This document shows, piece by piece, positions 44,462 to 53,424 of a stretch of 64,000 nt of DNA. Under the pieces are notes generated by a model. It searched no databases. It had not been told where the DNA came from and was given only the letters and a program-made list of their open reading frames with translations. Numbering within the stretch: position 1 is the stretch's first letter; every line of letters starts with the position of its first letter. A program made the translations under genes and the position numbers. This DNA is from Novosphingobium sp. CECT 9465. Lineage in GTDB: Bacteria > Pseudomonadota > Alphaproteobacteria > Sphingomonadales > Sphingomonadaceae. The stretch spans positions 3,675,459-3,739,458 of the forward strand of contig NZ_CAKLBX010000001.1 in the NCBI RefSeq assembly GCF_920987055.1, in the 5' to 3' direction.

Positions 44462-45992
44462 TCCGGTAGCGCGCCAGCGAAAGCACACCGGGCCGGGCCT
44501 TGCGCCAACCCCACACGAACAGCGCATAGATTGCCAGGGCAATCAGCGGTGGCGTTGCCTTGACCAGCCCCGGAGGCGCCCCCTGCAGCAGGCTCATCCG
44601 CATGATCCAGCCGCCATAGGCGCTAAAGATGACCGCCGCTCCCGCCGCGAGCGCCGGCACGGCTGCATGCAGCAGGTGGCGACGTACGCCAAGGCCTGCC
44701 AGCCAGTGCCGCCGCAACAGCGCCGCAACGATGGCCGCCAGCAACATTGCCATCGAAGCGCCCAGAATGCCGTATTTTGGCGTCAGCAGAGGAATGCCCG
44801 CCGCCGCAATCGCGATCAGGATCAGGTTTACCTTCAGCGCCAGTGCGGGACGGCGATAATACAGGATCAGTTCCGAAACCCCGAATGCGCCATTGATCGT
44901 CTCTGCCAGAACCATTGCCAGCAAGGCGCTGTAGCCGGTGGCATAATGCGTACCGAACAGATCCAGCAGCGCATCGCCCGCCGCCGCCATCAGCAGTACC
45001 AGCCCCAGCTGGATCGTCAGGATGACGCGCGTCGCCGCAGCGGTCGCCTCGCCTGTCGTCACATCGCCATCGGCCTTCATCGTGCGCGCGGTCAACGGGG
45101 TTAGGATGCCGTCAAAGGCCTGTCGTACCTGCAGGATCGGCGTACGCAACTGGCGCAAAACACCATAGACGCCGGCCGGGGCATCACCCAGCAGGAAGCC
45201 CACGAGATAGAGATCGATCCGCTGGGCAAGACTGGTCAGCAGATCGCTGCCCGAAGCCGGGACCAGCGAACGGGCGCGCTGCATCAAGGCGCGTGGGTGC
45301 GGTCGCCAGTGCCGCAAATGCAGCGGACCCAGGCAATGGCGCGCACTCCACACCGAAAACACCGCGAGCGCGATTGACCCTGCCCAATAGCCCAGCAACA
45401 TGCCGGTCTCGTTCATACCGAGATACCACGCCCCCAGCGCCACGCCGGTCAGCATGTAAGGCTCGATCAGGCCGCGCGCGATCACCTCATAGCGCATCTT
45501 GTGCGTCCAGCGCGTCGCCGCCAGCGCGATGTCGCCCGTGATCTGGCCCAGAACGGCAGGCGCCAGCAGCGCAAAGGCCAGTCGCAACTGGTCTGAAACC
45601 ACCGTGGCGGGCAGCAATTGCGTACCAAGGATCAGCAGCAGCGAAACTGCCACGCCTGCCACTATCGCCAGCAGCAGGGCATCCAGCAGGACATGCGTGG
45701 CGGGGCGCGGCCCTTCGCCGTGCGGCTCCTCTTCCAGTCCCCGACCTTCTTCCGGCCCCCGACCTTCTTCCAGCCAGGGAAAGATCATTCGCTTCAGGCC
45801 AAGGCTGGCCACCGGCACGGCCAGTTCCACCATGGCGCTGGCCATCGCGAACACGCCGTAATTCGTCGCGCCATAGAGTCGCGCGCCGACATAAAGGAAC
45901 GACGCCTTGGCCGCGAACCGGATGACGAAGCTGAACGCATTGGAACTGACGCCGCGAGCAATGATCTTCTGGGAATTGCTTGCGGCAGGCAT
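44454..45992 (-). CDS. Polysaccharide/lipid flippase (Wzx-like, MOP superfamily)
   Basis: A 512-residue integral membrane protein with about 12-14 hydrophobic helices: IIARGVSSNAFSFVIRFAAKASFLYVGARLYG at the start, AQRIDLYLVGFLLGDAPAGVYGVLRQLRTPI in the middle. It fits the oligosaccharide/lipid flippase group. An acidic loop after helix 2 contains a short duplication (EEGRGPEEGRGLEEE) from a tandem repeat in the DNA. Convergent with the CDP-alcohol transferase gene, it may export that pathway's product. Confidence 0.85.
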   Translation of the reverse strand: MPAASNSQKIIARGVSSNAFSFVIRFAAKASFLYVGARLYGATNYGVFAMASAMVELAVPVASLGLKRMIFPWLEEGRGPEEGRGLEEEPHGEGPRPATHVLLDALLLAIVAGVAVSLLLILGTQLLPATVVSDQLRLAFALLAPAVLGQITGDIALAATRWTHKMRYEVIARGLIEPYMLTGVALGAWYLGMNETGMLLGYWAGSIALAVFSVWSARHCLGPLHLRHWRPHPRALMQRARSLVPASGSDLLTSLAQRIDLYLVGFLLGDAPAGVYGVLRQLRTPILQVRQAFDGILTPLTARTMKADGDVTTGEATAAATRVILTIQLGLVLLMAAAGDALLDLFGTHYATGYSALLAMVLAETINGAFGVSELILYYRRPALALKVNLILIAIAAAGIPLLTPKYGILGASMAMLLAAIVAALLRRHWLAGLGVRRHLLHAAVPALAAGAAVIFSAYGGWIMRMSLLQGAPPGLVKATPPLIALAIYALFVWGWRKARPGVLSLARYRIS

Positions 45993-46042
45993 TTGGCGCG
46001 ATTGGCGTCAAACGCGCGGATTGGCAAGTCCCGATGCGGTCT

Positions 46043-47365
46043 TCAGGCGCGGTCGCGCCCAAGCCCGAACAGGCCAAGCGCAACCACCAGCAGTGCGAAT
46101 GCCTCCATCGCGCCCCATGCAAGCCATTGCGAATGGTTGTAGAGCCATACGCCGATGGCGGGCGCGGCAATATAGGCGGCCCCGTTCACCGCAGCGATGA
46201 TTCCGGCAGCCTGCCCCTGTTCGCTGCGGCTCACGGCAAGGCTGGCACCCGACGTGAACCCCGGACGGAACAGGCCGAATCCCATCGAAGCCACCGCAAA
46301 GCCGACCGCGATGGTGTGCAGGTCCGTGCCCACGGCCACGGGCACGATGCCCAGCGCGGCAAGGCCCATGCCCCACAGCGTCGATGTGCGTGGCCCCATG
46401 CCCAGCATCGGGATCAGGCCCCATTGCGCCAGCAGTGTGGCAAATGCGCCTGCCATCAACACCAGCCCCACCGGCCCGGCGCCCGCATCGGGATTTCCGC
46501 GCAGGCCCAGCCGGTCCAGCAGCAGAAAGCCGATCACGCCCAGCAGCATCGCCTGCGCGTGCCCGCCAACCAGCCCTGTCACCAGCCACGGACGCAAGCG
46601 CTTGTCCGCCCAGCGCAGGCGGTCCGCATTCATGTGCTGCGGCTCTGCAGCGGGCAGTTCGTCGGGTGACCCGTCAGGCGTATCGTCTACAAGGCGCGGA
46701 TTGGATGACGCGCTGAACGGTGCCGACATCACCTCGCCCCGTCCGGCAAAGCGGGGATCGTCGTCGGGCAGGCGCATCCTCAACAACGCCAGAACGATCA
46801 CACCAAGCAGGGTGAACACCACGAACGGCCCGATCAGTCCCAACCCCGGCAGGATCATCAGTGGTGCCAGCGCCGGGCCAAGAACCGTACCCAGCCCGAA
46901 ACTTGATGCCACCAGCGAAAGCGCCTTGGTGCGGTCTGCCCGTCCGGTGCGGCTGGCGACATAGGCCTGGACGGCGGGCGGTGCTGCCGAACCGAACCCG
47001 CCATAGAATGTCCGCGCCAACGCAAACAGCACCATCGTCAGCGTCGCGCCAAGCCACCCGGCCAGTCCCAGATGCAGGATCAGCCCGCACAGCGCAAATG
47101 ACGTGATGAAGCCGATCATGCCCAGTGCCATCATCGCCTTTCGTCCCCGCCGGTCGGATCGTCGCGCCCAGAACGGCGCCATGACCACCCACAACAAGGC
47201 CGACCACGAATAGGCGAGGCTCACCCATACGTCGGCAATGGCCAGCCGGGTGCCCACAGACGGCATGATCGATTGCATTGCGGTATTGCCGGCGGCGGTC
47301 ACCAGCATGACCGCAAAAAGCAGCGCCATGCGCTCTTTGGGAAGCCGAACTGCGTCCTCGCTCAT
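46043..47365 (-). CDS. Major facilitator superfamily transporter
   Basis: About 440 residues with 12 predicted helices split by a cytosolic loop. The MFS loop 2-3 motif appears as FWARRSDRRGRKAMMALG, and the fourth and fifth helices carry ALARTFYGGFGSAAPPAVQAYVASRTGRADRTKAL. Substrate unknown; drug or siderophore export is common for such sequences. GGAAG supports the ATG at 47365, but ATGs at 47404 and 47407 would add 13-14 residues. Same strand as the flippase, 50 bp upstream of it. Confidence 0.85.
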   Translation of the reverse strand: MSEDAVRLPKERMALLFAVMLVTAAGNTAMQSIMPSVGTRLAIADVWVSLAYSWSALLWVVMAPFWARRSDRRGRKAMMALGMIGFITSFALCGLILHLGLAGWLGATLTMVLFALARTFYGGFGSAAPPAVQAYVASRTGRADRTKALSLVASSFGLGTVLGPALAPLMILPGLGLIGPFVVFTLLGVIVLALLRMRLPDDDPRFAGRGEVMSAPFSASSNPRLVDDTPDGSPDELPAAEPQHMNADRLRWADKRLRPWLVTGLVGGHAQAMLLGVIGFLLLDRLGLRGNPDAGAGPVGLVLMAGAFATLLAQWGLIPMLGMGPRTSTLWGMGLAALGIVPVAVGTDLHTIAVGFAVASMGFGLFRPGFTSGASLAVSRSEQGQAAGIIAAVNGAAYIAAPAIGVWLYNHSQWLAWGAMEAFALLVVALGLFGLGRDRA

Positions 47366-47495
47366 CGCTTCTTCCGCAAAATTGTCCACGGCTGGTTCAT
47401 TCATCATCGGTAAGCGCGCCGATGTACGCTTGCAATGGCGAAGCAAATTTGCGACCGCCTGTGCGAGCTTGACCGGCAGAGGACCATTTCACCCG

Positions 47496-48122
47496 ATGAC
47501 TTCGACCCAGGCGGCGCGTGAGCCCCTTCTCCAGCGGGCCAGGCGCAAGGCGGAACGCATGCTCGGCCCCGCCGGGATATTCTTCAAGGGCTTCATCAAG
47601 CACCCGGCCATGGTCGGCGCAATCGTGCCTTCATCGGGGCGCACGATCGAACGTGTGCTGTCGAAAGTGAACTGGGACGAATGTCGGCTGTTCGTCGAAT
47701 ATGGTCCCGGCGTCGGCACTTTCTGCCGCCCCGTTCTGGAAAAGCTGCGCCGCGACGGGCAGCTGATCGTCATCGATACCAATCCCGATTTCATCGAATA
47801 CCTGGCGAAGACCATCGGTGACAGTCGCTTTACCGCCGTTCACGGTTCGGCATCGGATGTTGAGGAAATCGTCCGCGCGCACGGCTTCGATCATGCCGAT
47901 TATGTGCTGTCGGGCCTGCCGTTCTCAACCCTGCCCGAAGGCGTCGGACCGGCCATCATGGGCGCCACGCACCGTGTCCTGCGCCCCGGCGGCGCGTTCC
48001 TTGTCTATCAGTACACCGCGCGCGCGCGCGATTTGATGGGCCAGTTCTTCCGCCACATCGACAAGGGCTTCGAACCGATCAACGTGCCGCCCTGCGTGAT
48101 CTCGTGGGGCTGGAAGGAATAA
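47496..48122 (+). CDS. Class I SAM methyltransferase, phospholipid N-methyltransferase-like (PmtA type)
   Basis: 208 residues. It starts MTSTQAAREPLLQRARRKAERMLGPAGIFFKGFIKHP, then PSSGRTIERVL, SAM motif FVEYGPGVGTF, VIDTNPDFIEYL, and the family motif YVLSGLPFSTLPEG, which resembles the post-motif of bacterial phosphatidylethanolamine methyltransferases and of rRNA adenine dimethylases. Given the lipid genes beside it, a phospholipid substrate is the better guess. It is divergent from the MFS gene. Confidence 0.75.
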   Translation: MTSTQAAREPLLQRARRKAERMLGPAGIFFKGFIKHPAMVGAIVPSSGRTIERVLSKVNWDECRLFVEYGPGVGTFCRPVLEKLRRDGQLIVIDTNPDFIEYLAKTIGDSRFTAVHGSASDVEEIVRAHGFDHADYVLSGLPFSTLPEGVGPAIMGATHRVLRPGGAFLVYQYTARARDLMGQFFRHIDKGFEPINVPPCVISWGWKE

Positions 48123-48130
48123 CCGGGCCA

Positions 48131-48150
48131 CCCTCGCGCTTGCGAGGGTC
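48131..48150. terminator. Hairpin between convergent genes
   Basis: ACCCTCGC, loop GCTT, GCGAGGGT: a perfect 8-bp stem 8 bp after the methyltransferase stop, with no T run. Confidence 0.45.
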
Positions 48151-48182
48151 AGGTCGGGGAGGCCTTGTCGGTCAGCGCGTCG

Positions 48183-49004
48183 TTACTCGAAAATCCCCGC
48201 CACTTCGCCCTGCGGCGGGCCAGCCAGCTGGCGATAGACCGCCGCCAGCATGCCGATAAAATATACCAGCGCGCCCGATGTCAGCGCGCTTGAAACGGCA
48301 GCGGTCAGCACTTGCTGCACACCGCCCCCGGTGGTCAGCACCAGCACCACGCCCACCAGCATCATCGCAAGCCCATAGATCACCGCAAACAGCAGCCCGG
48401 CAAGCATGAGGAAGCCCAGCAACCGGCCCGAATTGCCGCGCGTCAACGCCCACGAACGGCGCAGCGCCTGCACCGGATTGCGCTCTGCCTCGATCGCCAG
48501 CACCGGCGCCACCAGTGCCATGCGCAGGCTGCACCACACCATCGCCACGAATGCGGCAATCACCACGAATGCACCCAGCACCTGAAGGCCGGTCAGCGCC
48601 GCAAGGCTCACCAGTACCAGAAAGGCCATGCCCAGCGTACCGCCGACGATGATCTGTGCCAGCACATAAGGTCCCAGCGCAGAAAATCCGCGCCGGATCG
48701 CCTGGCCCACAGTGGGCCGCGCAGGATCGGTCATCACGATCAGCATCGTCACCGTGCCGGCCATCTGCAGCAGCGTCACCACGATCAGCAGCGGCAACGA
48801 AGATGTCCACGCTTCGGCGATGATTTCCATCATCTCTCCCGGCGGCGTGCCCGGCGCCATCTGCGGTTCGGGCACGAACACGGAAAAGGCTAGGCCGGGA
48901 AGCAGGAAGAACACCCCGGCAATCGCCAGCAGCATGTCGCGGTTGGTCGAAACGAGGCGCGTCGCGGTTTTCCAGGCGAGGCTGCTGTCCAGTCGGAGTG
49001 TCAT
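48183..49004 (-). CDS. Multi-pass membrane protein, unknown function
   Basis: A 273-residue protein with about six hydrophobic helices (for example MLLAIAGVFFLLPGLAFSVFV, IVVTLLQMAGTVTMLIVM, VLGAFVVIAAFVAMVWCSLRMALVAPVLAIE, LLGFLMLAGLLFAVIYGLAMMLVGVVLVL). The amphipathic stretch RNPVQALRRSWALTRGN is typical of DUF975/GPDPase-membrane-domain-like proteins of sphingomonads. No enzyme motif is seen. The ATG at 49004 gives the first charged residues before helix 1. Confidence 0.7.
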   Translation of the reverse strand: MTLRLDSSLAWKTATRLVSTNRDMLLAIAGVFFLLPGLAFSVFVPEPQMAPGTPPGEMMEIIAEAWTSSLPLLIVVTLLQMAGTVTMLIVMTDPARPTVGQAIRRGFSALGPYVLAQIIVGGTLGMAFLVLVSLAALTGLQVLGAFVVIAAFVAMVWCSLRMALVAPVLAIEAERNPVQALRRSWALTRGNSGRLLGFLMLAGLLFAVIYGLAMMLVGVVLVLTTGGGVQQVLTAAVSSALTSGALVYFIGMLAAVYRQLAGPPQGEVAGIFE

Positions 49005-49089
49005 GCACCTTTGATAGCAGCGCTTGCCCCCCGATGTCGAACCCCCGATTTGCGCGATCTGCGTTGCGTCACCCCTTGAAAGCCGGGCC

Positions 49090-49794
49090 ATGTCGCGCCA
49101 TGCCCCGATCATGGCCGCAACCGACACGATCGAGATCCTGTGCGAAAGCGCGCAAGTACCCTACCGGGAAGCGCTCGATGCCATGACCCTGCGCAATGCC
49201 GCGATTGCGCAAGGCACCGCGCGCGAACTGGTCTGGTTGCTCGAACACCCGCCGGTCTATACTGCGGGCACCAGCGCCTCGCCCGATGAACTGCTCGATC
49301 CGCGCTTCGAAGTCGTCTTCGCCGGACGTGGCGGGCGCTATACCTACCACGGTCCCGGCCAGCGCATTGGCTATGTCCTGCTCGATCTCACGCGGCGCGC
49401 GCGCGATGTTCGTGGTTTCGTTCATGCGCTCGAAGGGTGGGTGATCGATACCCTTGCCGATTTCGGCGTCGAATCCTGGCGCGTCGAAGGTCGCGTGGGC
49501 ATCTGGACAAATGGTTCTGACGGGCGCGAGGCCAAGATCGGCGCGATTGGTGTGCGTATCCGCCGCTGGGTGACGATGCACGGCTTTTCGGTCAACCTCT
49601 CGCCCGATCTTTCGCATTTCGGCGGCATCGTTCCGTGCGGGATCGAGGAATTCGGCGTCACCAGCCTTGCCGCGCTGGGTCGCGACGTTACACCTGCCGC
49701 GTGGGACAAGGCGCTGCTCTCGCGGCTCGACAGCTTCCTTGCCCGGCTCGATACACCCTGTCCTTCCGTGATTACGCCACCGGAGTCCGCATGA
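49090..49794 (+). CDS. lipB: Lipoyl(octanoyl) transferase LipB
   Basis: A 234-residue enzyme moving octanoyl groups from ACP to lipoyl domains of dehydrogenases. [22 protein letters not shown] is the PROSITE-type signature; the catalytic pair is Lys149 in [10 protein letters not shown] and Cys183 in GIVPCGI. The ATG at 49090 is used; ATG 49111 is also possible. Its stop overlaps the next lipoprotein gene in ATGA. Confidence 0.95.
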   Translation: MSRHAPIMAATDTIEILCESAQVPYREALDAMTLRNAAIAQGTARELVWLLEHPPVYTAGTSASPDELLDPRFEVVFAGRGGRYTYHGPGQRIGYVLLDLTRRARDVRGFVHALEGWVIDTLADFGVESWRVEGRVGIWTNGSDGREAKIGAIGVRIRRWVTMHGFSVNLSPDLSHFGGIVPCGIEEFGVTSLAALGRDVTPAAWDKALLSRLDSFLARLDTPCPSVITPPESA

Positions 49795-50087
49795 ACCCTC
49801 GTTTTCGCTCCGTCGTCCTGTGCTGCTCGCTCGCGCTGCTGGTTGTGGCCTGCAACAAGGCCGCGGATGAAAGTGCTGCCGAATCCGGCTTGGGCGAAGT
49901 GCTGCCCGGCTCAATTTCCGATGCGATGATCGATCTCGATACCTCCACCGCATCGCCGCCCATGGCCGCCGTCAGGGAGCCAACGAAAAAGGCGGCTTCG
50001 CCGTCCTCCAGCAATGCCGCCGCAGAAGTAAAGCCCGCCGCCGAAACTGCGGAACAGGACCTGGCCGGATCAACCGATACCGAGTAA
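49791..50087 (+). CDS. Small lipoprotein coupled to lipB
   Basis: A 98-residue protein with a lipoprotein signal ([15 protein letters not shown], Cys near residue 22). A Ser/Ala/Glu-rich, probably unfolded tail ([28 protein letters not shown]) follows. No domain recognised. It starts inside the lipB stop, so translation is coupled. It overlaps the convergent CitE-like gene by 18 nt. Confidence 0.7.
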   Translation: MNPRFRSVVLCCSLALLVVACNKAADESAAESGLGEVLPGSISDAMIDLDTSTASPPMAAVREPTKKAASPSSSNAAAEVKPAAETAEQDLAGSTDTE

Positions 50088-50951
50088 CTGCCTGGCCATC
50101 CGCAGATGCGGCTGGTCCACCATGCGCCCGGCATATTGCAGCGTACCTGCGTGGGGATTGGCGGCAAACAGGGCAACGATGGCCTCGGCCTCGGCCAGTT
50201 CGTCTGGCGTCGGCGCGAAGGCGGCATTGATGATGGGTATCTGTGCGGGGTGAATCGCCAGCATTCCGGTGAACCCGTCGGCGCGGGCGGATTGCGCGGC
50301 GCGCCGGGTGCCTTCCTCGTCGCGGAAATCGTCGTGCAGCGTGTCGATCGCCCACACCCCGGCTGCGTGGGCGGCCAGCAGGCATTGCGCGCGGACAAAC
50401 CTGAAGGCATCGGTCCATGCGCCACCTGCGTCGCGCTTGCGGCTTGCACCCAGGACGGCAGACAGGTCCTCGGCGCCCCATGTCAGCCCGCCCAATCGCG
50501 GCAGCGGATCATGGACATAGGCAATGATTGTCATCGCCGCACGTGCCGTTTCGCTCACCAGCGGGAGGATGCGGGTCGTGCCGTTGGGAATCCGGTGCCG
50601 CTGCTCCAGTTCATAGATTTCGGCGGCAAGCTGGCGCACCTGCTCCGGGCCTTCGCACTTGGGCAGCATCACGCCGTCCGGCGCGCCTGCCATCACTGCC
50701 TGCAAGTCGTCGCGCCACATCCCGGTGTCGATTGCATTGATCCGTGCCCAGCGCGCGATCGGGCGGCCTTCGGTCACGTGCTGGCGGTGCGCCGAAAGCC
50801 ACTCGCGCGCGGTCACCCGCGCTTGCGGCTTGGCGGACGGCGCCACCGCATCTTCAAGATCGACGATCACCGCATGCGCGCCCGTGGAAATCGCCTTGTC
50901 CAGCTTTCTGTCGCTGTCACCGGGAACGAAAAGCCAGGATCTGGGCGGCAT
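50070..50951 (-). CDS. HpcH/HpaI aldolase/citrate lyase family protein (CitE-like)
   Basis: A 293-residue TIM-barrel lyase or thioesterase. PRSWLFVPGDSDRKLDKAISTGAHAVIVDLEDAVAPSAKPQAR holds the metal-binding and CoA-binding residues, followed by RINAIDT, GVMLPKCEG, PLVSETARA, and the acidic GLTWGAEDLSAVLGA. Members include citrate lyase beta, malyl-CoA lyase and citramalyl-CoA lyase; without cit genes beside it, a stand-alone CoA-ester lyase or thioesterase is likely. Downstream of the Old Yellow Enzyme gene by 18 bp. Confidence 0.88.
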   Translation of the reverse strand: MPPRSWLFVPGDSDRKLDKAISTGAHAVIVDLEDAVAPSAKPQARVTAREWLSAHRQHVTEGRPIARWARINAIDTGMWRDDLQAVMAGAPDGVMLPKCEGPEQVRQLAAEIYELEQRHRIPNGTTRILPLVSETARAAMTIIAYVHDPLPRLGGLTWGAEDLSAVLGASRKRDAGGAWTDAFRFVRAQCLLAAHAAGVWAIDTLHDDFRDEEGTRRAAQSARADGFTGMLAIHPAQIPIINAAFAPTPDELAEAEAIVALFAANPHAGTLQYAGRMVDQPHLRMARQLLGIG

Positions 50952-50969
50952 GCGGTTTATCTCCAGCGA

Positions 50970-52088
50970 TCAGGCCGTGGCGGATTCTGTCGCCCCGGTT
51001 TCCTCTGCAAGCGTCGGATAATCGATATAGCCGACTTCGCCGGGGAAATACCACGTTTGCGGCACCCCCTTGTTCGGATTGATCGGCGCGCCGGCAGCGA
51101 TGCGTTCAACCAGATCGGGGTTGGAAATGAACGGTCGGCCAAAACTGATTGCATCGGCCCGGCCCGCAGCCACGTCGGTGGCGGCCTCATCCGGGGTGTA
51201 ATCGCTGTTCAGCACCAGCGGCGCGGTATAGATCGAACGGATCAACGCATCCTGCTGCGGAACCTCCGTATTGCCAAAGGTCCCGTGCGGTCCCGGTTGG
51301 CGCAGTTCGACAAAGCTGACGCCCAGCTCCTCCAGCACCCGTGCCGCCTCGCCAAAGATCGCGGCGGGATTGCTGTCGTCAACCCCTTGTGAATCGCCAT
51401 TGGGCGAAAGCCGGATCGAAACCCGATCCTTGCCCCAGACCGAAATCAGCCGTTCCACCACCTCGCGCATCAGCCGTACGCGGTTCTGCGGGGCGCCGCC
51501 GTATTCGTCTTCGCGCAAGTTGCTGCCATCGCGCAGGAACTGGTCGATAAGGTAGCCATTGGCGGCATGAAGCTGCACCCCGTCGAACCCGGCCTTCTTC
51601 GCGTTTTCGGCGGCGCGGGTATAATCATCCAGCAGCCGCGGCATTTCATCCAGCCGCAGCGGGCGGGCGATTTCATGGTCGCTGGTGCCCTCATTGGTAT
51701 GTGCATGGCCTGGCGCGCGGGTTGCCGATGCCGAAACGCCCGGCTCACCATTCAGAAACGATGGGTGGACGATGCGCCCCATGTGCCACAGTTGCATCAT
51801 GATACGCCCGCCGGCGGCGTGAACCGCTTCAGTCACCGGCTTCCATGCGTCGACCTGCTCGTCGGTCCAGATGCCCGGCGCATTCGGCCAGCCAAGGCCT
51901 TCGCGGCTGATCCCGGTCGCTTCGGAAATGATCAGTCCGGCGCTTGCCCGCTGGCGGTAGTATTCGACCATCATGGGCGTGGGCACATGATCGCGCGTTG
52001 CGCGTCCGCGCGTGAGGGGGGCCATGATCACGCGGTTGGGCAAATCGATCGCGCCAAGGCTGATGGGCTGGAACAGCGGTTCATGCAT
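50970..52088 (-). CDS. Old Yellow Enzyme-type alkene reductase
   Basis: A 372-residue FMN oxidoreductase. LFQPISLGAIDLPNRVIMAPLTRGRA, LIISEATGISREGLGWPNAPGIW, IMMQLWHMGRIVHP, the substrate-binding FDGVQLHAANGYLIDQFLRDGSN, VSIRLSPNG and DAISFGRPFISNPDLVERI define the family. It reduces activated C=C bonds such as enones, maleimides or nitro-olefins with NADPH. ATG at 52088 chosen over an earlier frame start. Confidence 0.93.
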   Translation of the reverse strand: MHEPLFQPISLGAIDLPNRVIMAPLTRGRATRDHVPTPMMVEYYRQRASAGLIISEATGISREGLGWPNAPGIWTDEQVDAWKPVTEAVHAAGGRIMMQLWHMGRIVHPSFLNGEPGVSASATRAPGHAHTNEGTSDHEIARPLRLDEMPRLLDDYTRAAENAKKAGFDGVQLHAANGYLIDQFLRDGSNLREDEYGGAPQNRVRLMREVVERLISVWGKDRVSIRLSPNGDSQGVDDSNPAAIFGEAARVLEELGVSFVELRQPGPHGTFGNTEVPQQDALIRSIYTAPLVLNSDYTPDEAATDVAAGRADAISFGRPFISNPDLVERIAAGAPINPNKGVPQTWYFPGEVGYIDYPTLAEETGATESATA

Positions 52089-52161
52089 GCTAGGAGAACT
52101 CCGAATGACGTATCGGCGAAACATTTCCAGTTTCGCTTTGAAACTGGATTAAGCGGCGCCA

Positions 52162-53067
52162 ATGACGATTTCAAGTGATGCGGCCCCGCCTTTGCGCCCC
52201 GGTCCGATGCATTTCCTTGCGCTGCTGACAGGAAATGTCGCGCTCGCGCTGGGACCATGGTTCGTCCGGATCGCCGATAGCGGCCCGGTTTCCGCAGGCT
52301 TGTGGCGCCTTTTCCTCGCTCTGCCGTTGCTCGCGTTGCTGGCCCGCACCAGACGCGAACCGTTATGGGGGTATGCGCCGCGGGTCTGGCTGATCCTCAT
52401 CGGCGCAGGCATGGTCTTCGCAGCTGATCTGGCCAGCTGGCATGTCGGCATCGAAATGACCCGGCTGAGCAATGCCACCCTGTTCGGCAATTCAGGCAGC
52501 GTGATCCTGATGGTCTGGGGGCTGATCGCCATGCACCGTCGCCCGCACTTGCGCGAATATGCTGCCGTAGCCATGGCGCTGGGTGGTGCAGGCCTGATGC
52601 TTGGCCGCTCGATGCAGATCGATGCGCGGACGCTGGCGGGAGACCTGTTCTGCATTCTGGCCGGGCTGTTTTACGTGGTCTATATCCTGCTGGTGCAGAA
52701 CGTGCGCGGCCGGATGGGGTCGTGGAACCTGCTGTTCTGGTCCAGCGTGGCGGGCGTCCCGGTGCTGCTGATCACCGCGCTGCTTCTGGGCGAGCCGGTA
52801 TGGCCGCAGCACTGGCTGCCGCTGATCGGCCTGATGATCGCCAGCCAGATTGTCGGGCAGGGCCTGCTGGTCTACGCGCTCGGCCATTTCCCGCCGCTGG
52901 TGATCGGCCTCGTCCTGCTCACCCAGCCCGCCGTCTCGGTCGTGCTCGGCTGGTTCGCGTTTGGGGAAGTCCTCGCTCTGCCCGACGCGATTGGCATGGC
53001 GCTGGTCGGCGCGGCGCTGGTGCTCGCCAGAGTTTCCGAACCTGCGGGCGAGGGTAAAAAGGCCTGA
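52162..53067 (+). CDS. DMT/EamA family transporter
   Basis: A 301-residue protein with ten hydrophobic helices in two EamA repeats: FLALLTGNVALALGPWFVRIADSGPVSAGLWRLFLALPLLAL and, after a charged midpoint (VRGRMGSW), IVGQGLLVYALGHFPPLVIGLVLLTQPAVSVVLGWFAFGE. Exports metabolites in related cases; substrate unknown. It is divergent from the Old Yellow Enzyme gene, so a shared regulator is possible. Confidence 0.88.
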   Translation: MTISSDAAPPLRPGPMHFLALLTGNVALALGPWFVRIADSGPVSAGLWRLFLALPLLALLARTRREPLWGYAPRVWLILIGAGMVFAADLASWHVGIEMTRLSNATLFGNSGSVILMVWGLIAMHRRPHLREYAAVAMALGGAGLMLGRSMQIDARTLAGDLFCILAGLFYVVYILLVQNVRGRMGSWNLLFWSSVAGVPVLLITALLLGEPVWPQHWLPLIGLMIASQIVGQGLLVYALGHFPPLVIGLVLLTQPAVSVVLGWFAFGEVLALPDAIGMALVGAALVLARVSEPAGEGKKA

Positions 53068-53102
53068 TTACCGCCAATCTCGACTTATCCTCCCTCGCCT
53101 GT

Positions 53103-53119
53103 TATGTGTGAATCACATA
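53103..53119. promoter_or_regulatory. Palindromic operator upstream of the HTH gene
   Basis: TATGTG, spacer TGAAT, CACATA: perfect 6-bp arms ending 16 bp before the HTH start codon, overlapping its leader. Small HTH regulators of this type usually repress themselves through such a site. Confidence 0.6.
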
Positions 53120-53135
53120 GTCAGAAGGGAAGAAA

Positions 53136-53423
53136 ATGAGCAAAGAAACTACGATCGCCATACCGGCAGATCCGAACGATCCCGAAGACTTTGACGTAAG
53201 CGTCGCAGGTGTTGAACGCGCGCTCATGGGCCGCCGTGTGCGCATAATGCGCAACCGGCTGGGTTTGAGCCAGAAGGAGTTCGCCGAAGTTTTCGGCATC
53301 CCAGTCAACTCGATCCGGCAATACGAGATTGGCCGCTATATGCCGCCGCCTGCTGTTCGAGCGTATCTCAAGGTGATCGAGGCCGAGCCTGATACGGTGC
53401 GCCGGGTGATAGCGGCGGGCTGA
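53136..53423 (+). CDS. XRE-type helix-turn-helix regulator (orphan antitoxin-like)
   Basis: A 95-residue DNA-binding protein. The helix-turn-helix is VRIMRNRLGLSQKEFAEVFGIPVNSIRQYEIGRYMPPPAVRAYL (about 36-80), similar to NadS/HigA-like antitoxins whose N-terminal part contacts a toxin. No RelE/HigB-like toxin gene lies next to it; upstream is a transporter and downstream the convergent nadA. It may be an orphan or a plain autoregulator. AAGGGAAG precedes the ATG. Confidence 0.85.
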   Translation: MSKETTIAIPADPNDPEDFDVSVAGVERALMGRRVRIMRNRLGLSQKEFAEVFGIPVNSIRQYEIGRYMPPPAVRAYLKVIEAEPDTVRRVIAAG

Positions 53424-53424
53424 T

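Noticed and set aside
53136..53423. Complete toxin-antitoxin module
   Set aside because: No small toxin-like frame exists within 500 bp on either strand.
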